Below, in pieces: positions 16,090-25,932 of a DNA stretch of 64,000 bases; the stretch's first letter is position 1, and each line of letters opens with the position of its first letter. A program made the position numbers and the translations under genes. Location: NCBI RefSeq assembly GCF_006376685.1, contig NZ_VEWL01000001.1, positions 1-64,000 of the forward strand. The letters are read 5' to 3'. This stretch comes from Ochrobactrum teleogrylli. Lineage in GTDB: Bacteria; Pseudomonadota; Alphaproteobacteria; Rhizobiales; Rhizobiaceae. A model generated the notes under the pieces. It saw only the letters and a program-made list of their open reading frames with translations. It did no database searches and was not told where the DNA came from.

Positions 16090-17889
16090 CTATCTTGAAA
16101 GCCGCAGCAGCCGTCCGAAATTGCGGACGGCTGTGATGGCAAGCCCCGCCAGAAGACCGGCGATCAATCCTGCAATCACCACCAGCTTGCGCGATTTTCC
16201 CGAAGGATCGAGCGGCGGACGCGCTTCCGAAAGCACACGGATATTGACCGTGTTGAGGCCTTCCTGTTCGCCAGTTTCGCGCGAGCGCAGGAGGAAGGCT
16301 TCATAGACGGAGCGCCGCGCTGCCGCTTCCCGCTCCAGTTCGCGCAGCTTGACCAGATCGCCATTATTATTGGCCTGTTGGGCTTTCAACTGCGCCAGAC
16401 GAGCCGACAATTCCTTCTCCTGCTGAACCGAACGTTGCACCTCGACCTGAAGCGAGGAACGCACGCGGCGCAGTTCGGCGTCGATATCGCCGAGGATTGC
16501 GCCTGCCTGCGATTGCGCCTGTATCAATTGCGGATGGCGCGGCCCCAATTGCGAGGACATGCCGTTGGCCGCCTGTCTTGCCTGCGCATATTGCGCGCGC
16601 AAAGTGGTCAGTGTGTTGGAACGCAACTCTTCCGGCAATGTACCGGCCACCACATTGTCCGATGTGGCGCTGTTCATCACCTGCGTGCGGGCCTGCAACC
16701 GCATCGTTTCGGCGCGCTGGTTGGAAAGCTGCTGGTTGAGGTAGCTCAAATCGCTATCGCTGATCAGCTTGCCGTCAACATCCACGAGATCATGCGCGGC
16801 GCGGAAATCGGCAGCCGCTGTTTCCGCCTGCTCGACGCTTGCGCGCAGGCTGGCCAGCCGGGTGGATAATTCTTCCGATGTGCGGCGCGTCGCATCGGAT
16901 TGCATCGAGGCAAGCTCGTTCTGAAACACCGTGCTGATCGTATTGGCCAGTGAGGCCGATTTTTGCGCATCGCGGGTTTTGACCGAAATCGAATAGATGA
17001 AGGTCTTGGCATCGCGAGCGATGGTCATCGCCTTGTAGAGATTGTAGAGAACCCGCGTTTCCAGCGCCTGACCGTCGCTTGTCTTCTTAGTGGACAGCAT
17101 GTCGCGGATCTGCGCGAAGAAACCGGCCACGCCGGTTGGCACCAGCGTCCCGTTAAATTCCGGGTCTTCAGTCAGCTTGGTCTGGTCGATCACCTTCAAA
17201 AGCACGCTGCTGGAACCGATGATACGCGCCTGGCTTTCCGCCACCGCCAGCGAGGCGTCGGTGGGCAACTGGCCGGGGGTCAGTTCGGTGCCCACCGTCT
17301 TGATGTTGCGCGGATCGACCAGAATATCGGTCGTCGCCACATACATGGTCGGCATGGAAAGTGCGATCAGCACACCGGCAATGCCGCCGAGAACGGTGGT
17401 GACAAGCAGTAGCTTGCGCGATCCCTTGATGACGTCGATTGCCGCATAAGGGTCGATCAGCGGACGCCAGCCATCGCCGGAATCAACGTTTCCGGCCTGT
17501 GGGGCGGGTTGCGTGGTGGCGGGTGGGGTCGCGGCCTCCGGTTCGTGATGGTTTGTTTCATCAGCAAGCGGCGGCTCGCTTTCGCGCGCGACCCGCTTGC
17601 GCCGCTGGCGCTCGACCAGCTTGCGGTCAAGCTCGGTCTCGATGGCCGCAAGCCGTTCCTGCAAGGCTTCGAGTTCCTCCTCGGTCAGCCGCTCCGGGTT
17701 GAGATCGTGCGTGCGGGTGAAATCCTCGCGCTCCTCTTTCGAAGCGGGGGGAGTCCACGGGGGTGTTTGGGGAGGTGCCTGGCGTGGCGTCGGAGCGTTC
17801 GATGTCCGGCTTACGGCAGCTGGCGCGTCGGAGAATGAGAGAAGGGGTTTCCCGCTCCCCTCTTTATGACGCTTATCATCGCTGCTCAT
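16090..17889 (-). CDS. Polysaccharide chain-length / export co-polymerase (Wzz/GumC-like, no kinase domain)
   Basis: 599 aa. Residues 1-130 are a Pro/Glu/Arg-rich cytoplasmic tail. A first membrane segment (KLLLVTTVLGGIAGVLIALS, ~155) leads to a Wzz domain (PTMYVATTDILVDPRNI) and a long periplasmic coiled-coil (~290-510, heptad-rich, RAETMRLQARTQ). A GNVR-like region and second membrane segment (LVVIAGLIAGLLAGLAITAV) end the protein. There is no C-terminal tyrosine kinase, unlike ExoP/Wzc. It sits at the start of the polysaccharide locus and should set chain length or couple polymerisation to export. Confidence 0.88.
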   Translation of the reverse strand: MSSDDKRHKEGSGKPLLSFSDAPAAVSRTSNAPTPRQAPPQTPPWTPPASKEEREDFTRTHDLNPERLTEEELEALQERLAAIETELDRKLVERQRRKRVARESEPPLADETNHHEPEAATPPATTQPAPQAGNVDSGDGWRPLIDPYAAIDVIKGSRKLLLVTTVLGGIAGVLIALSMPTMYVATTDILVDPRNIKTVGTELTPGQLPTDASLAVAESQARIIGSSSVLLKVIDQTKLTEDPEFNGTLVPTGVAGFFAQIRDMLSTKKTSDGQALETRVLYNLYKAMTIARDAKTFIYSISVKTRDAQKSASLANTISTVFQNELASMQSDATRRTSEELSTRLASLRASVEQAETAAADFRAAHDLVDVDGKLISDSDLSYLNQQLSNQRAETMRLQARTQVMNSATSDNVVAGTLPEELRSNTLTTLRAQYAQARQAANGMSSQLGPRHPQLIQAQSQAGAILGDIDAELRRVRSSLQVEVQRSVQQEKELSARLAQLKAQQANNNGDLVKLRELEREAAARRSVYEAFLLRSRETGEQEGLNTVNIRVLSEARPPLDPSGKSRKLVVIAGLIAGLLAGLAITAVRNFGRLLRLSR

Positions 17890-18058
17890 TGCCTGAAATA
17901 TCCGAACTCTGAAAACCCGTTTGGGTTGAGACTGTAAGTGCCTACGGGAAAAAATTGGTTAATGTTATTGCAATTCTCCCGATGGAAAATGCAACCGGTT
18001 AACCATTCAATATCGTATGCCGGGTTTTGCGCTGGCTTTTCGCTTCGGCCCGTGAAAC

Positions 18059-19378
18059 ATGCCAGATCATGAGCGATGCGACGCAGACAAAGGTTCGTTG
18101 GTGATAGCGAAAGCATTTCAAAAAATGGATCGCCTGAAATCTGGTCTCAAGTCCGGCCTGTTCAGGGATTATCTGTCGCTCGTCTCTGGTTCGGTCGGGC
18201 GGCTCGTGGTTTCGCTGGTCTATTTCATCGCGCTTGCCAATACGCTGCCGACCGGCGATTTCGGCATTTTCGCAACCGCATCGGGCACGGGCGTCATGCT
18301 GTCCCGCATTGTTTCACTGGGCTTTACCTCGCCGCTTTATCGCATCGCAACCGTCAAGCCGCATCTTCTCGGCACCTATAGCGCCGGTTATCTCATGGCG
18401 GTGGTGGGATCGCTGCCGCTCTTCGCGCTCTGCTCCTGGCTCGTCTATCTGGTCTTCTTCAGCCGGGATATCACGCTTTTGCCTTTCGCCATTATCATCG
18501 CGGCGGAAGCCTTGTTCTGGCGGTCGGCGGAAGTCATCATCATCGTCAATAACGGCCTCAACCGTTTCGGCATTTCGGCAAGCCTCGTCATTTTCGGCAC
18601 GGTCACGCGCGCGGTTGCGGCGGTGCTGTTCACCTGGATGGCGACGGTCCATGATGTCGCCCACTGGGCATGGTGGTATCTTGCGGCCAATGCCGCGGCG
18701 CTTGCCGTGTCAATCTGCTTCTATCCGCGACGGAAAATCCGTTTCCGGCCAAAACTCTATATGCGCCGCATCGCGGATTCGGTTGCGGTCGCCGGAGCGG
18801 AACTGCTTTTTTATGTGCAAAGCGAGCTGGACAAGTTGCTGGTGCTGAGTGTTGGCGGGCCGCAAATAGCCGGGCTTTATGCCATCGTCATGCGGCTGGT
18901 CGATCTGACGGCGCTGCCGGTACGCTCCTTCAACATGATGCTGGTGCAAAAGCTGATGCGCAAGCCCGACATGCTGTCGAGCCTGCGTCTGCGCGCCGGA
19001 CTGGAAGCGGCGGTGTTTGCCGTCTCAACGGGCGGGCTTGCGGCGCTTGCGATCTTCCTCTGGGTGTTTCCCAATGCGCTCGGTGCCAATGTCGCAGCCA
19101 TTGTCAGCCTGCTGCCGCTGGTTCTGCTGGTGCCGGGGTTCCGCAATCTGATCGAATACCAGACCGAGCTTCTCTATGCGCGCGGCCAGTCGGGCCTGCG
19201 GACGCTCAGCCTCGTTATCATGACGGCAGCCAAGGCTTTGTTTGTCTGGCTGCTGCTCAGGCATGCCGCTGGCGGCAATGACTGGATTGCGGGCCTCAAT
19301 CTTGTCTTCGGCGCGCTTTATATCCTGTCGCTGGTCTTCACCTATACGAGCCTGAAGCTCCCAGCCAAACGAATTTAA
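18059..19378 (+). CDS. Polysaccharide flippase (Wzx/MATE-like, oligosaccharidyl-lipid flippase)
   Basis: About 439 aa with 11-12 hydrophobic segments spread over the whole length, beginning DYLSLVSGSVGRLVVSLVYFIALANTLPTGDFGIFATASG, the usual start of a Wzx-type polysaccharide transporter. It would flip lipid-linked repeat units across the inner membrane. The start is uncertain: ATG 18059, GTG 18101 (AAAGG upstream) and ATG 18125 are in frame and the first ~22 residues look non-conserved. Divergent from the chain-length gene, convergent with the glycosyltransferase genes. Confidence 0.85.
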   Translation: MPDHERCDADKGSLVIAKAFQKMDRLKSGLKSGLFRDYLSLVSGSVGRLVVSLVYFIALANTLPTGDFGIFATASGTGVMLSRIVSLGFTSPLYRIATVKPHLLGTYSAGYLMAVVGSLPLFALCSWLVYLVFFSRDITLLPFAIIIAAEALFWRSAEVIIIVNNGLNRFGISASLVIFGTVTRAVAAVLFTWMATVHDVAHWAWWYLAANAAALAVSICFYPRRKIRFRPKLYMRRIADSVAVAGAELLFYVQSELDKLLVLSVGGPQIAGLYAIVMRLVDLTALPVRSFNMMLVQKLMRKPDMLSSLRLRAGLEAAVFAVSTGGLAALAIFLWVFPNALGANVAAIVSLLPLVLLVPGFRNLIEYQTELLYARGQSGLRTLSLVIMTAAKALFVWLLLRHAAGGNDWIAGLNLVFGALYILSLVFTYTSLKLPAKRI

Positions 19379-19380
19379 GT

Positions 19381-20244
19381 TCAGCCGCTGGTGATGCGGC
19401 GAATATCGTCGGCTGAAAGCCCCAGAAACGACTGCATGCAAATGGCAACCTGATAGGGTTCCATTTCGGTGATGAAAGCGCGGAATTCCGCTTCGGTCGG
19501 CGGCGGCTCGAACCACATCACCCGGCACAGATCATGCGTGTCGGTAAAGTGACCGGAACCGTTCAGCACATCTTCCACATAGCGGCCATAGATGAAACAT
19601 TCCGAGAAACGACGGTTCATCCCAATGCCCGCCACCCAGTGGCGTCCGGTCTGCTGTTCGATGCGCTCGCACATGGAAAGCATCGTGTCGCGCCGCCAGG
19701 CGATCAGCTGGCCGACATAATCATTGAGCGCGGTTTTCGTCTCGGGAATGCCGAGAATTTTTGCCGCATTGGCCGACCAGAACGGATGCTCCGTCCATTT
19801 CGGATCGGCCAGCGCATTGGGGCGCACGAAGAGGCGCAGCCGCTCGCCATGCCACAGGCTGTTGCAATCGAATGGATGCAGGAAAACCGTATCGGAATCC
19901 ATGTAGAGAAAGCTGTCTTCCTCCAGCACTTGCGCCACCGCGATGCGGCGCAATTGCTGCACATGCCAGCCGCGCAGCGGTTTTGTTTTGGGCGACAGCC
20001 AGATGCGGCGCTTGCCGAACGATGTCGGATCGGGAAACACGCGCAGCCAGGACGGCAGTAACTCGCGCTCGTCGATAATGATGCGGCGCGGCCCGGCCAG
20101 CTGCCGGAAAAGCGGGACATCGCGCGGTTCGACAAGGATATAGTGATTGGTGAAGCCGCTGACATGACGGTCCACGGTCTCGCACAGCAATTTGCAACGC
20201 TCGAAATCCTTGTGGTAGCTTGCCGTTACCAGTGCCGTTTTCAT
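19381..20244 (-). CDS. Glycosyltransferase, DUF6492-type
   Basis: 287 aa. N-terminal KTALVTASYHKDFERCKLLCETV resembles the nucleotide-sugar site of GT-A enzymes, and FLYMDSDTVFLHPF (about residue 120) supplies a DxD metal motif. I recognise it as the DUF6492 family found in surface polysaccharide loci. Its ATG overlaps the stop of the WecG/TagA gene by 4 bp, so it is the last gene of a three-glycosyltransferase unit (22204 down to 19381). Sugar specificity unknown. Confidence 0.8.
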   Translation of the reverse strand: MKTALVTASYHKDFERCKLLCETVDRHVSGFTNHYILVEPRDVPLFRQLAGPRRIIIDERELLPSWLRVFPDPTSFGKRRIWLSPKTKPLRGWHVQQLRRIAVAQVLEEDSFLYMDSDTVFLHPFDCNSLWHGERLRLFVRPNALADPKWTEHPFWSANAAKILGIPETKTALNDYVGQLIAWRRDTMLSMCERIEQQTGRHWVAGIGMNRRFSECFIYGRYVEDVLNGSGHFTDTHDLCRVMWFEPPPTEAEFRAFITEMEPYQVAICMQSFLGLSADDIRRITSG

Positions 20245-21014
20245 CGCTTGTCATGCCTGAAGTATCCCGAAACTGCATGCTGCACGACCCGCCACAGGAA
20301 AAGCGGATTGCCGACGAGATAGCGCCCGGCCAGCCGGCCCGGCTCACGCATCAGCCGGTAGGCCCATTCGAGGCGCATGTCACGCACCCATTGCGGCGCG
20401 CGTTCGGTGGCGCCTGCCTGAAAATCGAACAAGGCGCCAACCGCGCAGGCCATGGTGCAATGCGCTGCCGTAATATGGGTTCGGATGAACAATTCCTGCA
20501 AGGGCACCCCCATGGCGACCAGCACGATGTCCGGGCGATATTCCGCGAGCCGGTCGAGGATGGCGGTTGTCTGGTGGCTTCCGAAAAATCCGTCCGCAAA
20601 GACCCGATAGTCGTGCTGCGGCGCGCGGGCGCGAAAAGCTTCGGCAGCCTGTTCGGGGATGCCGGGCCGCCCGCCGATCAGCCCGATGCGCAGGGGCCGC
20701 TTGATACGGCCGAGAAGGCGCGGCACGAAATCCGTTCCGTTGAGATTGGCGGGAAATTTCTGCCCATAGGCGATCTTGCTTGCAATATCGACGCCGACCC
20801 CATCCGGCAGCACGAGAAAACTCTGCAAGGCCTGCCTATAGGTCGCATCCGCATGGGCAACATTGGCGCAATGGGCATTGAGCCATGCCACGCGCAGGAA
20901 TTGTCCGTCTTCGAGCGCCTTGTCGAAAAAGTCGAGCGCTTGGTCCCAGTTGAAACCGGTGACCTTGATGCCGAGAATATTGCGGGCGTGAACGGGGCTT
21001 GGTTCCGGCATCAT
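20241..21014 (-). CDS. WecG/TagA/CpsF-family glycosyltransferase
   Basis: 257 aa, the usual length. Family marks are NAHCANVAHADATYRQAL near residue 45, LPDGVGVDIASKIAYG (the D of VLPDGxG is the proposed base), IGLIGGRPGIPEQAAEAF and VLVAMGVPLQELFI. The family adds N-acetyl-hexosaminuronic or mannosaminyl residues to lipid-linked intermediates at the inner membrane. Related enzymes belong to unipolar polysaccharide and exopolysaccharide loci in rhizobia. Overlaps both neighbours by 4 bp (ATGA), so the three genes are translationally coupled. Confidence 0.9.
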   Translation of the reverse strand: MMPEPSPVHARNILGIKVTGFNWDQALDFFDKALEDGQFLRVAWLNAHCANVAHADATYRQALQSFLVLPDGVGVDIASKIAYGQKFPANLNGTDFVPRLLGRIKRPLRIGLIGGRPGIPEQAAEAFRARAPQHDYRVFADGFFGSHQTTAILDRLAEYRPDIVLVAMGVPLQELFIRTHITAAHCTMACAVGALFDFQAGATERAPQWVRDMRLEWAYRLMREPGRLAGRYLVGNPLFLWRVVQHAVSGYFRHDKR

Positions 21015-22204
21015 TGCGCTCCGCCCGCACGCTTTGACGCGAGACGGAGCGCATCCAGCCCGCGTGAAAGCGCCTGATCCATGCCGTCGATCTGCGAGCG
21101 GGTAAACGCCTTGCCGTCGAGCATCTGACGGTCACCTGCGCGGGCTTTGGCAATGCGCGTCTGGATCGCCGCTGCAAATGCCGCTGGCGTGTCGGCAAGG
21201 GTGCAGTTTTCAGGAATGCGGGCGATGCCGCGCACAGAATGCGGCGTGGCAACGCTTGGCATGCCAAGCTCGAAGGTTTCGATGGTCTTGAGCTGAACGC
21301 CCGTGCCTGCGCGGCTGATCAGTGGCACGACGGCGCAGCTTTCAACGAAGGCGGTAGCGTCCGGTACTTTGCCGACGAAATTCACGCCGGGCCATGCGGC
21401 AATCAGATCGGCTGGCGTGCTGCCGGCGATCGCGATGGATATATTTGCGGGCAGCAAAGGCCTCACTTCTTTGAGGAACCATTCAAGGCCAATCCGGTTC
21501 GGGTGCCATGTCCAGGTGCCGATCAAGGCGAGGTCATAGGCGATATCGCGTTTGGCCGATACGCGCCCGGCTGGCATGACCAGCGGGAAGGTCGCGGCTT
21601 TTGTCTGCGACAGGCCCAGCGCTGGCGCATCATCCTCGGCAAAGGTGAAGACGAAATCTGCATTGTCGCAGAGCCGCTTTTCCAGCCGCTTGAGAATGCG
21701 GGCTTCGCGGGCGAACAGAAGTTTCTGGATGATGCCCTTGGCGTCTTCGGCGTTTTCGCGCGCTGAGCGGTGTTCCACATTATGGGCGACAAAAAGCGAT
21801 GGCTTGTCGCGAAATACCGCTTCGAACGCGCCCGGCAGGGCAACACCATTCAGCACATAGGCGTCGAAATCGCCGCAAGCCGCAATGGCGTCATGCAATT
21901 TCATCGGGGAAATGACGCGCAGCTTGGCGGAGGAAACCGTCAGCCCGGTCAGGAAGGATTTGACCACCCAGCCGATTTTCTGCGCCGCACTTGCGCCTTC
22001 GGTGCGCACTTCCACTTCGCCCAGCACGACGACATCACGGTCGGTTGCAGCCTTACGCCCGGGCCATGTGAAGCCGATGACCGTGACCTGTGCACCCGCC
22101 CGGCGCAGCCCGTCGATGACAGCGGCATTGGCGACTTCATATCCAGTCGAAGCATCTTCGTGGGGTACGAGGGATGTCACGAAGACAAGACGCAACGGTT
22201 GCAA
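21011..22204 (-). CDS. Glycosyltransferase family 4-like (GT-B)
   Basis: 397 aa. The protein has the two Rossmann halves of GT-B enzymes: N-terminal LRLVFVTSLVPHEDASTGYEVANAAVIDGLR and C-terminal LIGTWTWHPNRIGLEWFLKEVRPLLP, with the nucleotide-sugar end RAGTGVQLKTIETFELGMPSVATPHSVRG (EX-type loop). The start is TTG 22204, supported by AGGAG 5 nt upstream. First gene of the minus-strand glycosyltransferase unit; divergent from the plus-strand polysaccharide genes. Confidence 0.87.
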   Translation of the reverse strand: MQPLRLVFVTSLVPHEDASTGYEVANAAVIDGLRRAGAQVTVIGFTWPGRKAATDRDVVVLGEVEVRTEGASAAQKIGWVVKSFLTGLTVSSAKLRVISPMKLHDAIAACGDFDAYVLNGVALPGAFEAVFRDKPSLFVAHNVEHRSARENAEDAKGIIQKLLFAREARILKRLEKRLCDNADFVFTFAEDDAPALGLSQTKAATFPLVMPAGRVSAKRDIAYDLALIGTWTWHPNRIGLEWFLKEVRPLLPANISIAIAGSTPADLIAAWPGVNFVGKVPDATAFVESCAVVPLISRAGTGVQLKTIETFELGMPSVATPHSVRGIARIPENCTLADTPAAFAAAIQTRIAKARAGDRQMLDGKAFTRSQIDGMDQALSRGLDALRLASKRAGGAQ

Positions 22205-22461
22205 TTCGACTCCTGCGGATATGCCGTATTTCTTATTCCCCGATTCATAGCCGCGCGGTGTAAATGATCCTTAAACGCTCGGCTGGTAATAAGGGCTTGA
22301 AAACAATTTGTTGAATCGGATGGAGCGCTGTTTTTCAGTACAACCGCACCGATTGAAGAATTGATGTGGCATAGAGAAGTTTACGTGTCAAAAATAGGGC
22401 ATTTCCGGCAAAAGTGCCAATTGGTTTTGCATTGGGAAATAGGGCGGCGGTTGAAAATATA

Positions 22462-23466
22462 ATGGACAACAGAACGCCGAAGCTTCCCGATCATATTCAA
22501 GTCATTGCTGAAACACCCCATTTGGATTTTGCAAATGTCGAGGTGGTCGTGACGCTGCCGACATTTCGCCGCCCCGAACATCTCCTGCGCACGCTGGAAA
22601 GCGTGAAGGGGCAGGTGACCGGACGGCAATTCGCGATCATCGTGGTGGAAAACGAGGCGGAGGAACGCGCGGGCGCGGCGGTCGCGGCACCGCTTTTTGC
22701 GGCGGGCACTTATCGCGGTCTGGTGATCGTGGAAATGCAGCGCGGCAATTGCAACGCCTATAATGCGGCCTGGCTGACAGCGCTTGGCTATTTCCCCGCC
22801 ATGAAGCATGTGCTGGTGATCGATGACGACGAACTGGCCGACCCGTCATGGCTGGAAAATATGATCGCTGCGGCGGAACGCTATTGCGTCGATCTGGTCG
22901 GTGGCCCGCAGGTGCCGGTTTTCGACCGCCCGGGCTCGGAGGCGTGGGCGCGGCATCCGGTTTTCCTGCCGACCTATCAGCAGAGCGGACCGGTGCCGAC
23001 GCTCTATTCATCCGGCAATCTGGCTGTGGCGCGGCCTGTGCTGGAAGCGGCGGGTTTTCCGTTTCTCGATCCGATGTTCAACTTCACCGGCGGCGGCGAT
23101 TCGGATTTCATCAGCCGTTCCGTCGCCAAGGGTTTCAAGACAGGCTGGTGCGCGGAAGCCCCGGTGCGTGAAACCGTCCCGGCGCGGCGGCTGGAAGCCG
23201 ACTGGATTCGCGCGCGCGGTTTGCGCAATGGCATGATTTCCACCATGATGGAGCGGCGCAAGCGCAAGAACGAACCGTTCAGCGCGGCGCGGGTCTTTCT
23301 CAAGAGCGCGCTTCTGCTGGGCTTTTCGCCGTTCAAGGCGGTCTACAAGGCGGTTCAGGCGCGTTGGGTTTCCGTCGGCGCCTACTATATCCATGTCGGA
23401 TTGGGCCGGGTCATGGCGCATTTTGGATATGAGCATGAGCAGTATCGCAACCCGGACAAAAACTGA
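22462..23466 (+). CDS. Glycosyltransferase family 2 (GT-A)
   Basis: 334 aa. The GT2 domain is clear: VEVVVTLPTFRRPEHLLRTLESV (nucleotide site), VLVIDDDELADPSWL (DxD metal site at about residue 120) and FTGGGDSDFISR (catalytic base region at about 205). A C-terminal amphipathic region (FLKSALLLGFSPFKAVYKAV) may lie on the membrane. The start ATG 22462 gives a normal N-terminus; a GTG at 22414 is possible. Heads a plus-strand unit with the polymerase and an oxidoreductase. Confidence 0.88.
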   Translation: MDNRTPKLPDHIQVIAETPHLDFANVEVVVTLPTFRRPEHLLRTLESVKGQVTGRQFAIIVVENEAEERAGAAVAAPLFAAGTYRGLVIVEMQRGNCNAYNAAWLTALGYFPAMKHVLVIDDDELADPSWLENMIAAAERYCVDLVGGPQVPVFDRPGSEAWARHPVFLPTYQQSGPVPTLYSSGNLAVARPVLEAAGFPFLDPMFNFTGGGDSDFISRSVAKGFKTGWCAEAPVRETVPARRLEADWIRARGLRNGMISTMMERRKRKNEPFSAARVFLKSALLLGFSPFKAVYKAVQARWVSVGAYYIHVGLGRVMAHFGYEHEQYRNPDKN

Positions 23467-24799
23467 CAGCGGCGCACCCAGTGCTGTCGCAGCCGGGGTT
23501 GCGGGCGCGCACCGTGCGCAAATGCGGAAGGTGGCGCTCGCTGCCTCCATGATCATCATGTGCATTTTGATGATTTCGTTTCGCCCATTCATGCCCGAGC
23601 CGGAAACCGATGGCGGTGGCGGTGGCGATATCATCAACCAGCTCGGTTTCAGCCTTCTGGGTGTCATGGCCATGCTGGCGCTTGCCACGCTGGCCGACCC
23701 GCGAAAGGTGGCGCGGATTGTCGGCTTCGGCTGGTCGCTGATGTTTCTCCTGCTATTCGCGTCGCTCATGCAGAGTATCTATCCGGCTGTGGTCATGCGC
23801 GGCGCCATTTTCACGATGATCGGCGTTTGCTGTGTTGTCGCGGTTCTCGCGCTGCCGCAGGACGGCGATGGCTATGCACGGCTTTTGATGACGGTGGCAT
23901 CTGTCGTGCTGGTTATTTCCTATGCGGGTGTGGTGCTGTTGCCCGCGGGGGCAACTCATGGTGCAGACCCGATCGAACCGCAGAACTCCTATCTCTGGCG
24001 CGGTGTCTTCAGCCACAAGAATGTGGCCGGTCCCGTCATGGCCGCCTTCGCCTTTTCTGGGCTTTATCTCTGGCGGCGGGGCTGGCGCGTCAGCGGCGCG
24101 CTGATCGGCCTGTCGGCCTTGTTCTTCGTCGCGCAGACCGGCTCGAAAACCACCATGGCGCTGGTGCCGATGGCCATGTTGCTGGTGATGGTGCCGGGTG
24201 CATTCGGCCTGCGATTTCTGACCGTTGCGGCGATCTTTTCCATTCAGTTCCTGTTCGCGTTCCTTACTTTCGGGACGGTGCTGTTCGATCCGGTCCGCCA
24301 ATTTGTCGAGAGCCTCGGCATTGACGCGACTTTCACCGGGCGCGTGTCGATCTGGCAATTTGCAATCGAAAATCTGCCGGGCCGATTGTGGACCGGCTAT
24401 GGCTATGAAAGCTTCTGGAAATCGCCCATCGCGCTGGAGGCGGCCAATCCTTATTATCTCGGCTGGGATGTGCGCAACATGGTCCATGCCCATAATGGCT
24501 ATCTCGATCTGGTCATCGCCATGGGCATTCCGGGGTTGATTTGCGGCGTGGCGGTGATCATCGTGATGCCGCTGGTCAATTATATGCGGTGCAGGCCGCA
24601 GCGCGAAAACCTGCTTCTGGCCGATTACTTTCTGATGATCGTGTTCTTCTGCACGTTGAACGCGATGATGGAAAGCTTCTTCTTCCGACGCGTGGACCCG
24701 GTCTGGCTCACCACCTTGTTGGGGATTTTCGGGCTGCGACTGACATCCAGAATCAGCATACCGAAAAGGCTGGCCGCTTCTACCGGAGATCATTCATGA
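23429..24799 (+). CDS. O-antigen ligase / Wzy-type polymerase family membrane protein
   Basis: About 456 aa with ten or more hydrophobic segments. The large periplasmic loop features of the Wzy_C/O-antigen ligase family are seen: SYLWRGVFSHKNVAGPVMAAF, GSKTTMALVPMAM, FTGRVSIWQFAIENLPGRLWTGYGYESFW and MVHAHNGYLDLVIAMGIPG. The family joins polysaccharide repeats or ligates them to a lipid. The start overlaps the upstream glycosyltransferase; ATG 23429 and ATG 23393 are both open. Stop overlaps the next ATG by 4 bp. Confidence 0.87.
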   Translation: MSMSSIATRTKTDSGAPSAVAAGVAGAHRAQMRKVALAASMIIMCILMISFRPFMPEPETDGGGGGDIINQLGFSLLGVMAMLALATLADPRKVARIVGFGWSLMFLLLFASLMQSIYPAVVMRGAIFTMIGVCCVVAVLALPQDGDGYARLLMTVASVVLVISYAGVVLLPAGATHGADPIEPQNSYLWRGVFSHKNVAGPVMAAFAFSGLYLWRRGWRVSGALIGLSALFFVAQTGSKTTMALVPMAMLLVMVPGAFGLRFLTVAAIFSIQFLFAFLTFGTVLFDPVRQFVESLGIDATFTGRVSIWQFAIENLPGRLWTGYGYESFWKSPIALEAANPYYLGWDVRNMVHAHNGYLDLVIAMGIPGLICGVAVIIVMPLVNYMRCRPQRENLLLADYFLMIVFFCTLNAMMESFFFRRVDPVWLTTLLGIFGLRLTSRISIPKRLAASTGDHS

Positions 24800-25932
24800 A
24801 TATTGCAATTGTCGGCACGGGTTTCGTCGCCGATTACTATATGACCACCCTACGCAACTATCCCGAACTGGTGCTGCGCGGCGTCTATGATCGGTCGCCG
24901 GAGCGGCTCAAGGCATTTGCGGCGCATTATGGCGTGCAGGTCTATGACAGTTTCGATGCCGTGCTGGCAGACCCGGACGTGCAGATCGTGGTCAATCTTA
25001 CGACGCCGGAAAGCCATTATGAAATTTCTCGGGCGGCACTCGCCGCAGGCAAGCATGTCTATTCCGAAAAGCCGCTCGCCATGAGTTTCGATGAGGCGCG
25101 CGCGCTGGTCGATTTTGCCGCGAGCCGCGGCCTGACGCTGGCCGCTGCACCCGCCAACGGTCTCAGCGATGCGCAGAAGCTGGTTTCCGCAGGCCTAGGC
25201 ACTATCGGCACGCCGCGTCTTGTCTATGCGCAGATGGAAGATGGCCCCGTTTTTCGCGACAGATGGTCCACATGGCGCTCGGCCTCCGGCGCGGCCTGGC
25301 CCGGCCTGCACGAATTTGAAATCGGCTGCACGCTCGAACATGCAGGCTATGCGCTGTCATGGCTGGTTTCGCTGTTCGGCCCGGTGGAAAGCGTCACGGC
25401 GTTTTCTGCGATCACCTTTCCCGACAAGGGGCCGGGCACGGAACATCTCCACATGGCTCCCGATTTTTCGGTCGGTTGCCTGCGTTTCAAGTCGGGTCTC
25501 GTGGCGCGGCTGACATCGGGTCTCGCCATGCCGCGCGACCGCAGCCTGACGGTGGTGGGTGACAAGGGCTCGATCAGCGTGGACGATCTGTGGGACAACC
25601 GCTCTGCCGTGCGGCTTGAAAAGGCGGATGAAAAGACGCGGTTCTGGGCGCGGCTTTTCATCATCCTTGAAGTGCGGATCGGCAAGTTCCTGTCGTGGAA
25701 GCCGGTTGCCGGAAAGAAGCTCTCCTATCCAAAGGACGGTAAATCCGCTTTGCCTGCTTACCCGTCGCAGATCGATTTTGCACGCGGTATCGCCGATCAG
25801 GCGCGCGCCATCGAAACGGGCGCGACGGCGTTCTTTTCCGGTGATGTGGCGCTGCACATTACCGAAATCGCGCTGGCGCTCAACAATGCTGGCGACAGCG
25901 CGGTGCCGTATCAGATGAAGAGCAGTTTCTAA
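24796..25932 (+). CDS. Gfo/Idh/MocA-family oxidoreductase
   Basis: 378 aa. Rossmann motif MNIAIVGTGFVADYYMTTL at the N-terminus, and the family sequence HVYSEKPLAMSFDEARALV near residue 95 (EKP, catalytic Lys). The C-terminal half is the oxidoreductase beta-sheet domain. CGGAGA lies upstream of ATG 24796, which overlaps the polymerase stop. In polysaccharide loci such enzymes oxidise or epimerise nucleotide-activated sugars using NAD(P). Its stop codon overlaps by 4 bp the stop of a second, convergent Gfo/Idh/MocA gene. Confidence 0.9.
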   Translation: MNIAIVGTGFVADYYMTTLRNYPELVLRGVYDRSPERLKAFAAHYGVQVYDSFDAVLADPDVQIVVNLTTPESHYEISRAALAAGKHVYSEKPLAMSFDEARALVDFAASRGLTLAAAPANGLSDAQKLVSAGLGTIGTPRLVYAQMEDGPVFRDRWSTWRSASGAAWPGLHEFEIGCTLEHAGYALSWLVSLFGPVESVTAFSAITFPDKGPGTEHLHMAPDFSVGCLRFKSGLVARLTSGLAMPRDRSLTVVGDKGSISVDDLWDNRSAVRLEKADEKTRFWARLFIILEVRIGKFLSWKPVAGKKLSYPKDGKSALPAYPSQIDFARGIADQARAIETGATAFFSGDVALHITEIALALNNAGDSAVPYQMKSSF